A stretch of DNA of 13,210 bases, taken from positions 1-13,210 of the forward strand of contig JAZLIL010000154.1 of the NCBI GenBank assembly GCA_045617405.1, written 5' to 3'. This DNA is from JAZLIL01 sp045617405 (GTDB lineage: Bacteria; Bacillota; Clostridia; Lachnospirales; Lachnospiraceae). This document shows, one piece after another, positions 1 through 7,375 of the stretch; position 1 is the first letter of the stretch; each line of letters begins with the position of its first letter. The position numbers and the translations under genes were made by a program. A model generated the notes under the pieces. The model was given only the letters and a program-made list of their open reading frames with translations. It was not told the DNA's origin and did not search any database.

Positions 1-7
1 AACTTGA

Positions 8-87
8 CGTAGCCCGCTACGCCTGCGTTTTTCTTCTTTGCAGAACGAAAATTCATTCTGCGTTTTTGGTCCAGTTAATTTTTGGAC
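8..87. other. Cluster of short inverted repeats downstream of csrA
   Basis: Three small dyads lie between the csrA stop and the left edge: CGTAG/CTACG at 8-12 and 17-21, GCAGAA/TTCTGC at 40-45 and 56-61, and GTCCA/TGGAC at 69-73 and 83-87. Read on the plus strand, the middle one is followed by GTTTTT, which looks like a weak intrinsic terminator. Read in the direction of csrA (minus), it gives a nine-pair stem with one G-U pair but no U tract. The csrA transcript could therefore end or be processed here, or run on into a flagellin gene outside the window. The function is not settled by the sequence. Confidence 0.25.
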
Positions 88-93
88 GCTGCA

Positions 94-315
94 CTAGTTC
101 AGCAGATTAATCAGTGCCGCCCTTGCATCTGTTGCTTCCGCAGCACGTTTATTCTCTTCTTTTATCGAAAGGTATATCTCTTTTCTGTAAACAGGTACGG
201 TCTTCGGGGCGCTGATTCCGATTTTTACCTGATCACCCTTGATGTCGAGAATACTCAGTTCGATGTCCTCCCCGATGATAATGGACTCATTGATTCTTCT
301 TGATAAAGCAAGCAT
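94..315 (-). CDS. csrA: Carbon storage regulator CsrA (translational regulator)
   Basis: A 73-residue CsrA/RsmA protein, a dimeric RNA-binding translational regulator that occupies ANGGA sites near ribosome binding sites. In Firmicutes its main known target is the flagellin (hag) leader, and FliW antagonises it. Nearly the whole length matches the family: the N-terminal MLALSRR strand with L4 and R6, the GDQVKIGISAP core at 27-37, and VPVYRKE at 40-46 containing R44, the key RNA-contacting arginine. The tail after residue 50 is helical and rich in Ala, Glu and Lys. It starts two bases after the fliW stop, and its GGAGG ribosome binding site lies inside the end of fliW, so the two are probably translationally coupled. 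It is the last gene of the flagellar operon visible here; flagellin is expected next by analogy. Confidence 0.97.
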   Translation of the reverse strand: MLALSRRINESIIIGEDIELSILDIKGDQVKIGISAPKTVPVYRKEIYLSIKEENKRAAEATDARAALINLLN

Positions 316-317
316 CC

Positions 318-770
318 CTAGCCCTCCTTCCTGTTCTTTAAGATGTCAAATATCTGATAGCGTACATGATAGTCCTCATTTTCAACTATGAGCTGACATC
401 CTTTGAGTGTATCGGCATTAATGATAATCGGAGCCTTCATGTTGGCTGTCATCTTCGTTACGTCTGCGGGAACGGTCACGGTCACGAGTACCGAAAGGTT
501 CTCATCATTCAGCTCCCCAAGTCCCGAAAGCAGCTCGTCCTCTACGGTTGGATTGTAATCCGGCATTACAAGAGTAGGAATGATAACGGGAATAGAAAGA
601 GCCGGTTCATCGCAAGACTGAAGCCACCTTATAGTCCGCCCTTCCTTTTCAATATCATAGAGAAGCGTGAATCTCTTAAGCTCGGGAAACCCGAGAATAC
701 CGCTGTCAAAGATGATCATATTCTTCTCTTCCATTTCAATTTCACCAAAGTACTTTGTCTTTACTAACAT
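318..770 (-). CDS. fliW: Flagellar assembly factor FliW (CsrA antagonist)
   Basis: FliW binds flagellin in the cytoplasm. When flagellin is exported, FliW is freed and binds CsrA allosterically, relieving repression of flagellin translation. The protein is about 150 residues, normal for the family. It opens with the typical MLVKTKYFGEIE, followed by GILGFPELKRF, WLQSCDEPALSIPV and a C-terminal KAPIIIN segment ahead of ENEDYHVRYQI, all in family order. I place the start at 770. AGG lies nine bases upstream of that ATG, whereas the in-frame ATG codons at 788 and 779 have no well-spaced Shine-Dalgarno and would add residues not usual for the family. A gap of about 90 bases with an inverted repeat separates it from flgL, and csrA follows after two bases. 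Confidence 0.95.
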   Translation of the reverse strand: MLVKTKYFGEIEMEEKNMIIFDSGILGFPELKRFTLLYDIEKEGRTIRWLQSCDEPALSIPVIIPTLVMPDYNPTVEDELLSGLGELNDENLSVLVTVTVPADVTKMTANMKAPIIINADTLKGCQLIVENEDYHVRYQIFDILKNRKEG

Positions 771-812
771 GTCCGCCATCCTTTCCATATATCCGTTTTG
801 ACATTTCTTCGC

Positions 813-842
813 CGCCTGTTTTCAGGTCCTAAGATTCAGGCG
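813..842. other. Inverted repeat in the flgL-fliW gap
   Basis: A 6-bp perfect dyad, CGCCTG (813-818) with CAGGCG (837-842), encloses a second possible stem, CCTG (815-818) with CAGG (823-826) around a TTTT loop. The two pairings share one arm and exclude each other. There is no U tract in the fliW direction, so this is not a standard terminator. It may be a processing or translation-control hairpin in the operon mRNA. Confidence 0.3.
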
Positions 843-859
843 CCCGTTCTTTTAACACA

Positions 860-2425
860 CTATCTCAGATAATCAAGCAGTGTTGCCTGTGCGACTGTCG
901 CCGCTGCCGAAAGCGATGCATTGTAGATTGTTTCCATTGCGTTGTAGTTTACGATTGTCTCAACCATGTCAGCATCCTCATTGCTGCTCAGAAGGTCCGT
1001 GAAATCTGTCTTCTGATACTTGAGCCTGTTCTCTGTGAGTTCGAGTCTCGCATATCTCGTTCCGATGTCTGCAAGCGCCTCGTTGACGACATCCTCCTGA
1101 TTTTCAAATTCCGTGAGTCCGCGCTCAAAAGTCTTTCTCATCATCGAATCCTTAAGCTTAAGTTCCGTCTCAAGAATCTCAAGCGCCTTGTTAAGCTGAT
1201 TTATCTGTTCTTCTTCAAGGTTTCTGTCTTCAAGCAGCTTGCTGATGTACGCCACCTTGTCATTGACCTCATTTACAGTCGAAATTGCCTTTTCAATGTC
1301 ATCTATTTCTCTCGTGCAGTCATGCTGAAAGGCATCACGCCCCTGAACATTGATCTTTATTGTCTGATTGAAGTTGACCTCGTAGGATATGGGCTGATCC
1401 TCATTAATATAGCGGATAGCACTTTCAAGTCTTTCATCTTCATCCTCGATCTTCATATCCTCAACAACGCAGTCAAAGTAGTGCTCGGGTCTCAGCTCAT
1501 TCTTTTCAAACTCAGTCTTGGCATACTGTACCATGAATTTTGCATCCTTGTGAGACTTGTAAAATTCCTCTCCGAAGATTACTTCGCCTGTGTCTGAAAT
1601 GAAATGAATTGCATCGTCTTCCGGCATGTAGGCATCGGCCATATCCGATGTGAAAATCTCCATGGAGGAAGAATCGTATTCATCGTCGAACAGCATGTTG
1701 CCGTCATCGTCGTATACATAATTTCCCATCTCGTCAAGCTCAGGAATTCCAAGGAATGCCACGCCCTCGTTGTCAGGGTCATCGGGGGATAGAAGATTGT
1801 TGTAAGAAAGCCTCAACCTGTAGATTGTCCTCTCCTCAGCTCTCGAGGTAAAGTCGTAATCATCGAGATTGTCCGCCGTGAGCTCATTTATATCAAGATT
1901 GCCGGTAATCTTAATCTCGATTCTGATGTCATCAAACGATGCCGGCTCTGTAATGGTGTACCTTAAGTCGTGCGAATCTTCACCGAAAACCAGACTTGTG
2001 TCGGTCTTGTAGCCCGTAAACAGGTACCGTCCCGCGTAATTTGCATTTCCCTCCTGAAGGATCTGCTGCTTATACTCAGCCATGTTTTCGAGAATCGAAT
2101 TTCTGTCATCCTCGTTGAGCGTGTCATTTGCGCCCTGAACGCAGAAAGTGTGCAGCGACGTAACAATCTGACTTGTCGTCCGGAGTGCGCTCTCAGTTGA
2201 TTCCATCCAGCTTAATGCATCGGGGATGTTCTTATCCGTGTACTGCGTAAGTTCAGTCAGATTTGTACGAAGCTTCAGGGCTCTTACCGCAATAATCGGA
2301 TCATCGGAAGGCCTCTGAATTTTCAGTCCCGTCGAGTACTGCTCATCAAGGGCATTAAGACGCCTCTTGTTTCCGCTTATGTTGTAGAGCAGACTGTTTG
2401 ACATCATCTTATTGGTAATTCTCAT
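860..2425 (-). CDS. flgL: Flagellar hook-associated protein 3 FlgL (enlarged)
   Basis: FlgL (HAP3) is the second junction protein between hook and filament. It is exported by the flagellar type III system and polymerises on top of FlgK. Both ends carry flagellin-family signatures. The N-terminus MRITNKMM, with SSDDP-like RPSDDP at 38-43, leads into helices to about residue 140 (GRYLFTGYKT at 132-141). The C-terminus from about 370 is a long coiled coil ending SNEDADMVET and LLDYLR. At 521 residues it is much longer than enteric FlgL (about 300). The extra length lies in a middle region, about 150-350, very rich in Asp and Glu and with DDDGN-like stretches, probably surface domains. GGGAGG lies five bases before the ATG. 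It follows flgK after 33 bases. Confidence 0.93.
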   Translation of the reverse strand: MRITNKMMSNSLLYNISGNKRRLNALDEQYSTGLKIQRPSDDPIIAVRALKLRTNLTELTQYTDKNIPDALSWMESTESALRTTSQIVTSLHTFCVQGANDTLNEDDRNSILENMAEYKQQILQEGNANYAGRYLFTGYKTDTSLVFGEDSHDLRYTITEPASFDDIRIEIKITGNLDINELTADNLDDYDFTSRAEERTIYRLRLSYNNLLSPDDPDNEGVAFLGIPELDEMGNYVYDDDGNMLFDDEYDSSSMEIFTSDMADAYMPEDDAIHFISDTGEVIFGEEFYKSHKDAKFMVQYAKTEFEKNELRPEHYFDCVVEDMKIEDEDERLESAIRYINEDQPISYEVNFNQTIKINVQGRDAFQHDCTREIDDIEKAISTVNEVNDKVAYISKLLEDRNLEEEQINQLNKALEILETELKLKDSMMRKTFERGLTEFENQEDVVNEALADIGTRYARLELTENRLKYQKTDFTDLLSSNEDADMVETIVNYNAMETIYNASLSAAATVAQATLLDYLR

Positions 2426-2458
2426 AAATACCTCCCATGCGAAAAAGCAAAGCCGATA

Positions 2459-4309
2459 TCAGGTCGCCATGTAATTAATCAGCCGGTCAAAAATCTCGTC
2501 CATTACAGAAACGACCTTGGCCGAAAGGTTGTAAGTATTCTGGAAACGCATAAGGTTCATGGCCTCCTCCTCAGTGTCTACACCGGAGACTGACAGTCTC
2601 TGGTTCTCTATTGCCGAGAGGATGTTGTCCTGGTTTGTACAGAAATTCCTCGATTTTGCAGCATCGACACCAAGCTCCGCAATCATTGCCTGCATGAATG
2701 CCGACGGTGTACCCTGCCGGAACATTTTGTTATCTTCCTTCAGCCTTAAATACTCAAGAGCGAGGTCATTGTTCTCACGTCCCTGAACAATATCCGTCGC
2801 TGTAACAACCTTCGACGGATCGGCCATAATCTTTTTGTTGATGTTGAAATTCGATGCCTGAAGCTTGTAATAGGATGCGTAATGCCTGTTCTCGTCATCG
2901 GGATCGGGATCCCCGTAGTAAAGTCCGGTTTTTGTCGACATCAGAATCCCTTCGTCCACTTCATCCTCTGTCCTTGCGAAAATGTAATTTTCACCGGTAA
3001 GCGGATTGTTGGCGTTAAAATAGTCAAGCCCCTTCTCATTGTTTAAGTCAGCGCCGGAAGTGTGAAGGTTGTTAAAGCTTTCCGAAAAAACTCTTGCAAA
3101 TTCATTTAACTGCTGCTGGTAATACGCAATTCCCTTGAAGGCAATCTTGTCGCCTACTCTGACATCAATCTCATCACAGTCCTTTTTCAGTTCTTCGTCA
3201 AGTGCAAAGGTTACCTGATAGTCGCCTGTGTCCTCATCCTGCGTTATATAAAAACCGTTGTAGGTGTACTGGCGGCTGCCGATCATTATGAGTCCCTGCT
3301 CTGCCATGTGAACCTGCTCAAGCTTCTCAATGGATGTATTTGTAACGGTAATCTCGGTATCGCCCTCGCTTCCCGTCATGACGCCGTTGAAATTAACGTT
3401 GTTGTTTCCATCTCTGATTTCAAGAAGCGAAGCAAGCTTGCCGCCAAAGAAGGCTGCAGGGAAACCCTGTCCCGATTCCCACTGCACATCGTAAAGCCCG
3501 TCAACGTCTGCCTGATTGATGCCCTGATTTCTCGGAACCACCACAAGCTCTTCCGTATAGTAGGTGTCAACGATGTTGTGATCGCCAAGCTTAACGACGT
3601 AGTTGTGAACATTCAGAATTCCGTCGCCCATAGGCGTTTCTTCAACACTGATTTCTGATATGTTGGAAAGCTTATCGACGAGAAGTGCCCTCGCATCACG
3701 AAGGTCATTTGCCCATCCGCCGTTGACTTCGAGAGTGTTTATCTGCTTGTTAAGGCCCGCGATCTGCTTTGCAAGTGAATTGATGCTCTCGACCTGAATC
3801 CTGACTTCAAAATTGACATTCTCCTGAACCTGGGAAAGGTTGTTTGAAATTGAACTCATCATCTCTGTAAATGACTGTGCGTAGTTATTGAACTGCGTTC
3901 TTACGGTCAGATTTGCGGGATCCTTTGAGAGCTCCTGAAGAGTGTCGTACATGTTATTAAAGGTTGTGTTGAAACCGTCAAGCTGAATCTCGTTAAGATA
4001 ATCCTCGATTGAATCCAGATAGTACTCCTGGGCCGTGTAATAGCCCGACTTTGTGTTGTTCGTCCTGTACTTGATGTCGTAGTAATCGCTTCTCTCCTGC
4101 GATACTTCGGATACACTGACACCCGTTCCGATCATGCCCCAGGTTCCGTTTGCAGGAAGCGCCTTGGATGCCTTGAAATTGGCTGTCTGCCTGCTGTAGC
4201 CTTCAGTCTGGGCGTTGGAAACGTTGTGCGCCGTCGTGTTGATTCCGACGTTTGCACCGTAGAGTCCCGATTTTCCAATGTTGAGTCCGAAGAATGTACT
4301 TGACGACAT
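2459..4309 (-). CDS. flgK: Flagellar hook-associated protein 1 FlgK (copy adjacent to flgL)
   Basis: FlgK (HAP1) forms the ring that joins the hook to the FlgL/flagellin filament and is secreted through the flagellar export apparatus. The 616-residue protein has the expected N-terminal D0/D1 region: FFGLNIGKSGLYG, INTTAHNVSNAQTEGYSRQ, and the IGTGVSV segment near 60-66. It also has the matching C-terminal helix with SVSGVDTEEEAMNLM, RFQNTYNLSAKVVSVMDEIFDRLINYM. The middle is a long D2/D3-type region without recognisable motifs. AGAGAGG precedes the ATG at good spacing. It is the closer of two flgK-type genes to flgL. Its SGVDxEEE C-terminal motif is nearer to standard FlgK than that of its neighbour, so this one is more likely to be the canonical HAP1. 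Confidence 0.92.
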   Translation of the reverse strand: MSSSTFFGLNIGKSGLYGANVGINTTAHNVSNAQTEGYSRQTANFKASKALPANGTWGMIGTGVSVSEVSQERSDYYDIKYRTNNTKSGYYTAQEYYLDSIEDYLNEIQLDGFNTTFNNMYDTLQELSKDPANLTVRTQFNNYAQSFTEMMSSISNNLSQVQENVNFEVRIQVESINSLAKQIAGLNKQINTLEVNGGWANDLRDARALLVDKLSNISEISVEETPMGDGILNVHNYVVKLGDHNIVDTYYTEELVVVPRNQGINQADVDGLYDVQWESGQGFPAAFFGGKLASLLEIRDGNNNVNFNGVMTGSEGDTEITVTNTSIEKLEQVHMAEQGLIMIGSRQYTYNGFYITQDEDTGDYQVTFALDEELKKDCDEIDVRVGDKIAFKGIAYYQQQLNEFARVFSESFNNLHTSGADLNNEKGLDYFNANNPLTGENYIFARTEDEVDEGILMSTKTGLYYGDPDPDDENRHYASYYKLQASNFNINKKIMADPSKVVTATDIVQGRENNDLALEYLRLKEDNKMFRQGTPSAFMQAMIAELGVDAAKSRNFCTNQDNILSAIENQRLSVSGVDTEEEAMNLMRFQNTYNLSAKVVSVMDEIFDRLINYMAT

Positions 4310-4342
4310 GTGAACACCTCTCTGAATGCTTTCCGATAATCA

Positions 4343-4387
4343 CGTCCGATATTACTACCGGCAATTCTCTATCGTCTATATCGGACG
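4343..4387. promoter_or_regulatory. Perfect 10-bp inverted repeat between the two flgK genes
   Basis: CGTCCGATAT at 4343-4352 is exactly repeated in inverse at 4378-4387 with a 25-base spacer, in the 112-base gap upstream of the second flgK. In the mRNA it could form a hairpin ending about 35 bases before the start codon. As DNA it could be a dimeric protein-binding site. There is no U tract in the operon direction. The arms contain CCGATAT, like a sigma-28 -10 box, but I find no TAAA-like -35 at 15 bases. Confidence 0.45.
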
Positions 4388-4421
4388 AAATAACGCAAAG
4401 CAAAACCCCAAACCGAATCTT

Positions 4422-6317
4422 TTACATTCTTGTCAGAAGTGTTTCAAGCATCTCGTTAACGACTGTGATGTACCTTGATGCCGCATTGTATGAATGCTGG
4501 TACTGGATAAGATAGGCAAGCTCTTCATCCGATGAGGTTCCGTGCTTCGACTGACGCTGTTCCTCTACACTGTTAACCATGTTTTCCTGATTCGAAGCAA
4601 TTGTATTGTACTCATCGCCCCTCGTTCCAAGCTCGCCGATAAGAGCATTGTAGTACGCCTGAAAATTGTTGACCGTAAGTGCCTGCGGTGTAATCGAGGC
4701 AAAAGGCGCCTGCCAGGTCTCAAGAAGGTCTTCAATCATATCAATGTCGTAGTTCCTTGTTCCGTCATTTGCGATAATCGGAAGCTTTGATTTGTCCTGA
4801 AGAAGATCCTGATTGACAACAATCTCGCCGATTGTGTAGAGCGTGTAGTTCTTTCCTTCGCCCGACTCCTCGCCCTCGTCATCGTACTTGTAGGTCATGC
4901 CTTCCTCGCGGTAGATGAGCGCGCCTTCAACTACTGTTCCGTCCGCAAGGGTAATATCCTGCGCTTCAAAGTACCTCGGCGTATTGATTCTTGAGAACAG
5001 CTCCGTTCCCATTGTCGAATTCTCATCGACACCGACAGGTGCCTTCTCAACGTCGAGAATTCTGATAAGCGTGTCCTCCTCGTAGGTATAGGTTCCGCCA
5101 TCCTCAGTGTCGATCGTTGTCCCTGCCGAAACCCAGACCTCCTTATGCGGGCAAAGCGCATCGTTGATTGCATTTACCACACCGTTTACAAGATTATCAA
5201 ACTGTGCCTCGACAGTCATAATGATTGACGGAGCAACGTTTCTGTTGTAGTCGTTAAGATCACGGTTGAATTGTCCGATTGCTGCCGAGTACTTTTCCTC
5301 ATCGAGGTCGCCGTTCATATCAAGGTAATCCTTCTCTTTCGGCTCAACCGGAATATCGGTGTACTTTCCGACTCTTGTTCCTCTTGCAATCAGAAGTCCC
5401 TTCAAGGATCCGATATCGGTTCCGGATTCCGTTGAAGGAACAGGAAGCATATCAAAAACAGGCATTGCACCAAGATGCTCCCAGGTCGGTATCAGAGCCC
5501 CGGCCATTGAATCGAGCACAGCATCGATTCCCTGTTCATTGTAGTACTGCGCTGCCGTCAGACTTGACATGTGCAGGCAATAGTCCTCGGTAATGGCCTT
5601 TGTTCCTTCAATCGAGACAACAACCTTTCCGTTCGGAATCTCTTCGTACTGTATCTTTGCCATGTGACCGAGCTCATCGAGAAGCGCATTTCTCTCATCA
5701 CGAAGATCGTTCGCATGATCCTGCTTGTTGCTCTCGTAAAAGCAGATGTCAGCATTGAGATCGACGATTCTTTCGCTTATCTGATTTATTCTTTCAATAT
5801 CCTTGGTGATCTGTGTGTTAAGATTTAACTGATAGTTGAGCATCTGCCCGGAAATCTGATCTGCTCTTTCAATGAAGCTTAAGGCCGTCTCTACCAGTGT
5901 TGCCTGAGCCACACGACTGTCAGGTTCCTTTGATATTTCCTGAAGAGCGACCCATATGTCTTCCATCGTGTCCTGAAACGCCACACCGTTGAGTTCGCCA
6001 AAAAGATTTTCTATTTCGTAGGATGCCTCATAAAGAGAATCGTAATAGCCCTGTCTTCCCGATTCGGTACGGTAGGTCTGATCGAGGAATCTGTCACGAA
6101 CCTGGCGGACAATCTCTGTGCTTACACCGATACCTGCCTGCATCGTCTCGCTGTGAGTGTGACCGAGCGTGTTGTACGTCGTGTCCCTGGCTACAATCTG
6201 CTGGCGCACGTAGCCCTCAGTCTCGACGTTAGCAAGGTTATGTGAAGTTGTATTAATCGCATTCTGGCTGAAGAAAAGACCGGATGTACCGATACGGAAA
6301 TCTGTAAATAACGACAT
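4422..6317 (-). CDS. flgK: FlgK-type flagellar hook-associated protein (second paralogue)
   Basis: A second full-length FlgK-type protein of 631 residues, divergent from its downstream neighbour. The N-terminus (IGTSGLFFSQNAINTTSHNL, then ANVETEGYVRQQ) and the AGIGVSTEIVRQVRDRFLDQTYR segment at about 62-82 are clear HAP1 signatures. The C-terminus reads SKHGTSSDEELAYLIQYQHS and ends VVNEMLETLLTRM, again HAP1-like. The middle (about 200-530) has acidic, Gly-rich stretches such as DDEGEESGEGK and shows little evident similarity to the other copy. AGGA lies six bases before the ATG. Two complete tandem paralogues with distinct centres suggest either two junction layers or specialised roles rather than a recent duplication. 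The sequence does not show which one is essential, or whether one instead contributes to hook completion. Confidence 0.88.
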   Translation of the reverse strand: MSLFTDFRIGTSGLFFSQNAINTTSHNLANVETEGYVRQQIVARDTTYNTLGHTHSETMQAGIGVSTEIVRQVRDRFLDQTYRTESGRQGYYDSLYEASYEIENLFGELNGVAFQDTMEDIWVALQEISKEPDSRVAQATLVETALSFIERADQISGQMLNYQLNLNTQITKDIERINQISERIVDLNADICFYESNKQDHANDLRDERNALLDELGHMAKIQYEEIPNGKVVVSIEGTKAITEDYCLHMSSLTAAQYYNEQGIDAVLDSMAGALIPTWEHLGAMPVFDMLPVPSTESGTDIGSLKGLLIARGTRVGKYTDIPVEPKEKDYLDMNGDLDEEKYSAAIGQFNRDLNDYNRNVAPSIIMTVEAQFDNLVNGVVNAINDALCPHKEVWVSAGTTIDTEDGGTYTYEEDTLIRILDVEKAPVGVDENSTMGTELFSRINTPRYFEAQDITLADGTVVEGALIYREEGMTYKYDDEGEESGEGKNYTLYTIGEIVVNQDLLQDKSKLPIIANDGTRNYDIDMIEDLLETWQAPFASITPQALTVNNFQAYYNALIGELGTRGDEYNTIASNQENMVNSVEEQRQSKHGTSSDEELAYLIQYQHSYNAASRYITVVNEMLETLLTRM

Positions 6318-6429
6318 AGCACTTCCTCACAGAGCTTTTCGATGAAAGCCTTCAAAATGCAATGCCCCCATACTGCCGCGAGTTTCTGCCCGCTGCCATA
6401 CTTTTGCAGCAATTCCGCCTGCGGTATTT

Positions 6430-6945
6430 TTACTGCTTTGCGTCAAACGATCCGTAGCTGATGCCCGGATAATCAGGCTGTGAAGCATTGCGTGTGTAGT
6501 TGTTGCCCCTGGGCGCCATCCTTGAGCTTCTGATCAGGTTCATGTCGAATTCGATCATTTCCAGAGATTGTTCGATAAGTACTTTATTCCGTTTATTCAG
6601 AGTCGACAGCTTCTTTACCGTCGATGAAAGAGAATCGTGCAGCTTTGCAAGGGCCTTCTGCTCTTCCGGCTGCTTATTAAGAGCTGCTGTCAGTTCTTTA
6701 AGACCAAAGTGTTCTTCCTTAACCGCAAGGACTTCTTTTATATTATTAATGACCTCTTCTCTCCTACGCTCCAGTGAGCTCAACCTTCCGACTGTTTCCT
6801 GTTCGCTGTCGGTGATTTTTTGAAGAGCAGTGAGGTCATTATCAATAATCACTCTCGTCTTCTGTTCAGTTATGCCAAGCAACTCCTTATATATCTTATC
6901 CTCTTCGGATAAAACATTAATTAATTCCTGAACCAGGCTTGCCAC
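6430..6945 (-). CDS. flgN: FlgN-family flagellar export chaperone
   Basis: FlgN (YvyG in B. subtilis) is a small cytoplasmic chaperone that keeps FlgK and FlgL unfolded and delivers them to the export gate. This fits its place immediately before two flgK genes and flgL. The 171-residue product is almost all helical with long heptad-like stretches (about 1-130: LVQELINVLSEEDKIYKELL, then the ITEQKTRVIIDNDLTALQKI region and LSSLERRREEVINNI). A looser polar tail rich in Asn, Tyr and Gly follows. The start is GTG at 6943-6945, five bases after AGGAG; an overlapping ATG is out of frame. That AGGAG overlaps the flgM stop codon, so the two are probably coupled. Primary sequence is weakly conserved in this family, so context carries part of the assignment. 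Confidence 0.88.
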   Translation of the reverse strand: MASLVQELINVLSEEDKIYKELLGITEQKTRVIIDNDLTALQKITDSEQETVGRLSSLERRREEVINNIKEVLAVKEEHFGLKELTAALNKQPEEQKALAKLHDSLSSTVKKLSTLNKRNKVLIEQSLEMIEFDMNLIRSSRMAPRGNNYTRNASQPDYPGISYGSFDAKQ

Positions 6946-6953
6946 ATAGTCTC

Positions 6954-7226
6954 CTAAATGTCAAAGTAGTCGCTGATCATCTTGTCTGCAAGGTCGGAAT
7001 CGCTTACGCCGAAGGTACCGTTTGCCATGGCTGCCTTAATCTCGGCGATTCTGTCCTCCCTGACTTCGGGAGCGGCATTGACTGCTGCCTTAACAGTCTG
7101 GATTTCCTTACCAATCTGAGAAATTTCAAGACGATCGCTTGTGTTTGTCTTGTCGATGCCGTAAAGCTTTTTGGTCTTGTTAGCCGCATACGCTCTGCTA
7201 ACCTGATTAAGTGCATCAATCCTCAT
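6954..7226 (-). CDS. flgM: Anti-sigma-28 factor FlgM
   Basis: FlgM binds and inhibits sigma-28 (FliA/SigD) until the hook is complete. It is then exported or inactivated so that late flagellar genes are expressed. The 90-residue protein shows the C-terminal FlgM pattern: DRLEISQIGKEIQ at about 31-43, then VREDRIAEIKAAMANGTFGV with its NGTF turn, and the final helix LADKMISDYFDI. The N-terminus is basic and probably disordered, as in the family. GAGGTGAT precedes the ATG. It is the first gene of the operon, behind a sigma-28 promoter, which would create the usual feedback loop. The upstream yvyF gene of the B. subtilis order is absent. Confidence 0.93.
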   Translation of the reverse strand: MRIDALNQVSRAYAANKTKKLYGIDKTNTSDRLEISQIGKEIQTVKAAVNAAPEVREDRIAEIKAAMANGTFGVSDSDLADKMISDYFDI

Positions 7227-7263
7227 AGTATCACCTCAATATCCTTAAATAAAGTACTGTAAC

Positions 7264-7283
7264 AAGTTCCATCCATTGAACTT
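7264..7283 (-). promoter_or_regulatory. Leader hairpin with ANGGA loop upstream of flgM (possible CsrA site)
   Basis: On the transcribed strand, AAGTTC and GAACTT form a perfect 6-bp stem around the 8-base loop AATGGATG, which contains the CsrA core ANGGA. The stem lies within a few bases of the start of transcription expected from the sigma-28 promoter. A second ANGGA (AAGGAT) lies shortly upstream of the flgM ribosome binding site. CsrA is encoded in the same operon. Binding is inferred; the element may equally be a 5' stabilising hairpin. Confidence 0.4.
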
Positions 7284-7291
7284 CATCTACT

Positions 7292-7318
7292 TTATCGGAC
7301 GGTTATCCACAATACTTA
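7292..7318 (-). promoter_or_regulatory. Sigma-28 (SigD/FliA) promoter of the flagellar operon
   Basis: On the minus strand TAAG (7315-7318) is followed after exactly 15 bases by TCCGATAA (7292-7299). This matches the sigma-28 consensus TAAA-N15-GCCGATAA with one mismatch in each box. Transcription should start near 7285, leaving a leader of about 60 bases before flgM. It is the only good sigma-28 match I found, so it probably drives the whole flgM-to-csrA operon. Confidence 0.85.
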
Positions 7319-7375
7319 ACTGTGATTTCAACAAAATGTGAAGAAAAACCGCTGTCTGTGAACCGCACTATATAT

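Noticed and set aside
40..67. Firm call of a plus-strand terminator left of csrA
   Set aside because: The stem is short with a mismatch and no plus-strand gene is visible to its left, so it is listed only as part of an inverted-repeat cluster.
4313..4404. Internal sigma-28 promoter from the CCGATAA and CCGATAT sequences in the flgK-flgK gap
   Set aside because: On either strand the position 15 bases upstream lacks a TAAA-like -35 (AACA on plus, TTTG on minus).
6191..6412. Minus-strand frame of 73 codons bridging the flgN-flgK gap
   Set aside because: It begins at TTG without a Shine-Dalgarno and mostly overlaps the start of flgK in another frame; composition looks random.
4310..6429. Equal 112-base gaps before both flgK genes as evidence of a recent duplication
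   Set aside because: The two gap sequences show no evident similarity beyond the ribosome binding site region, so the equal lengths are probably coincidence.
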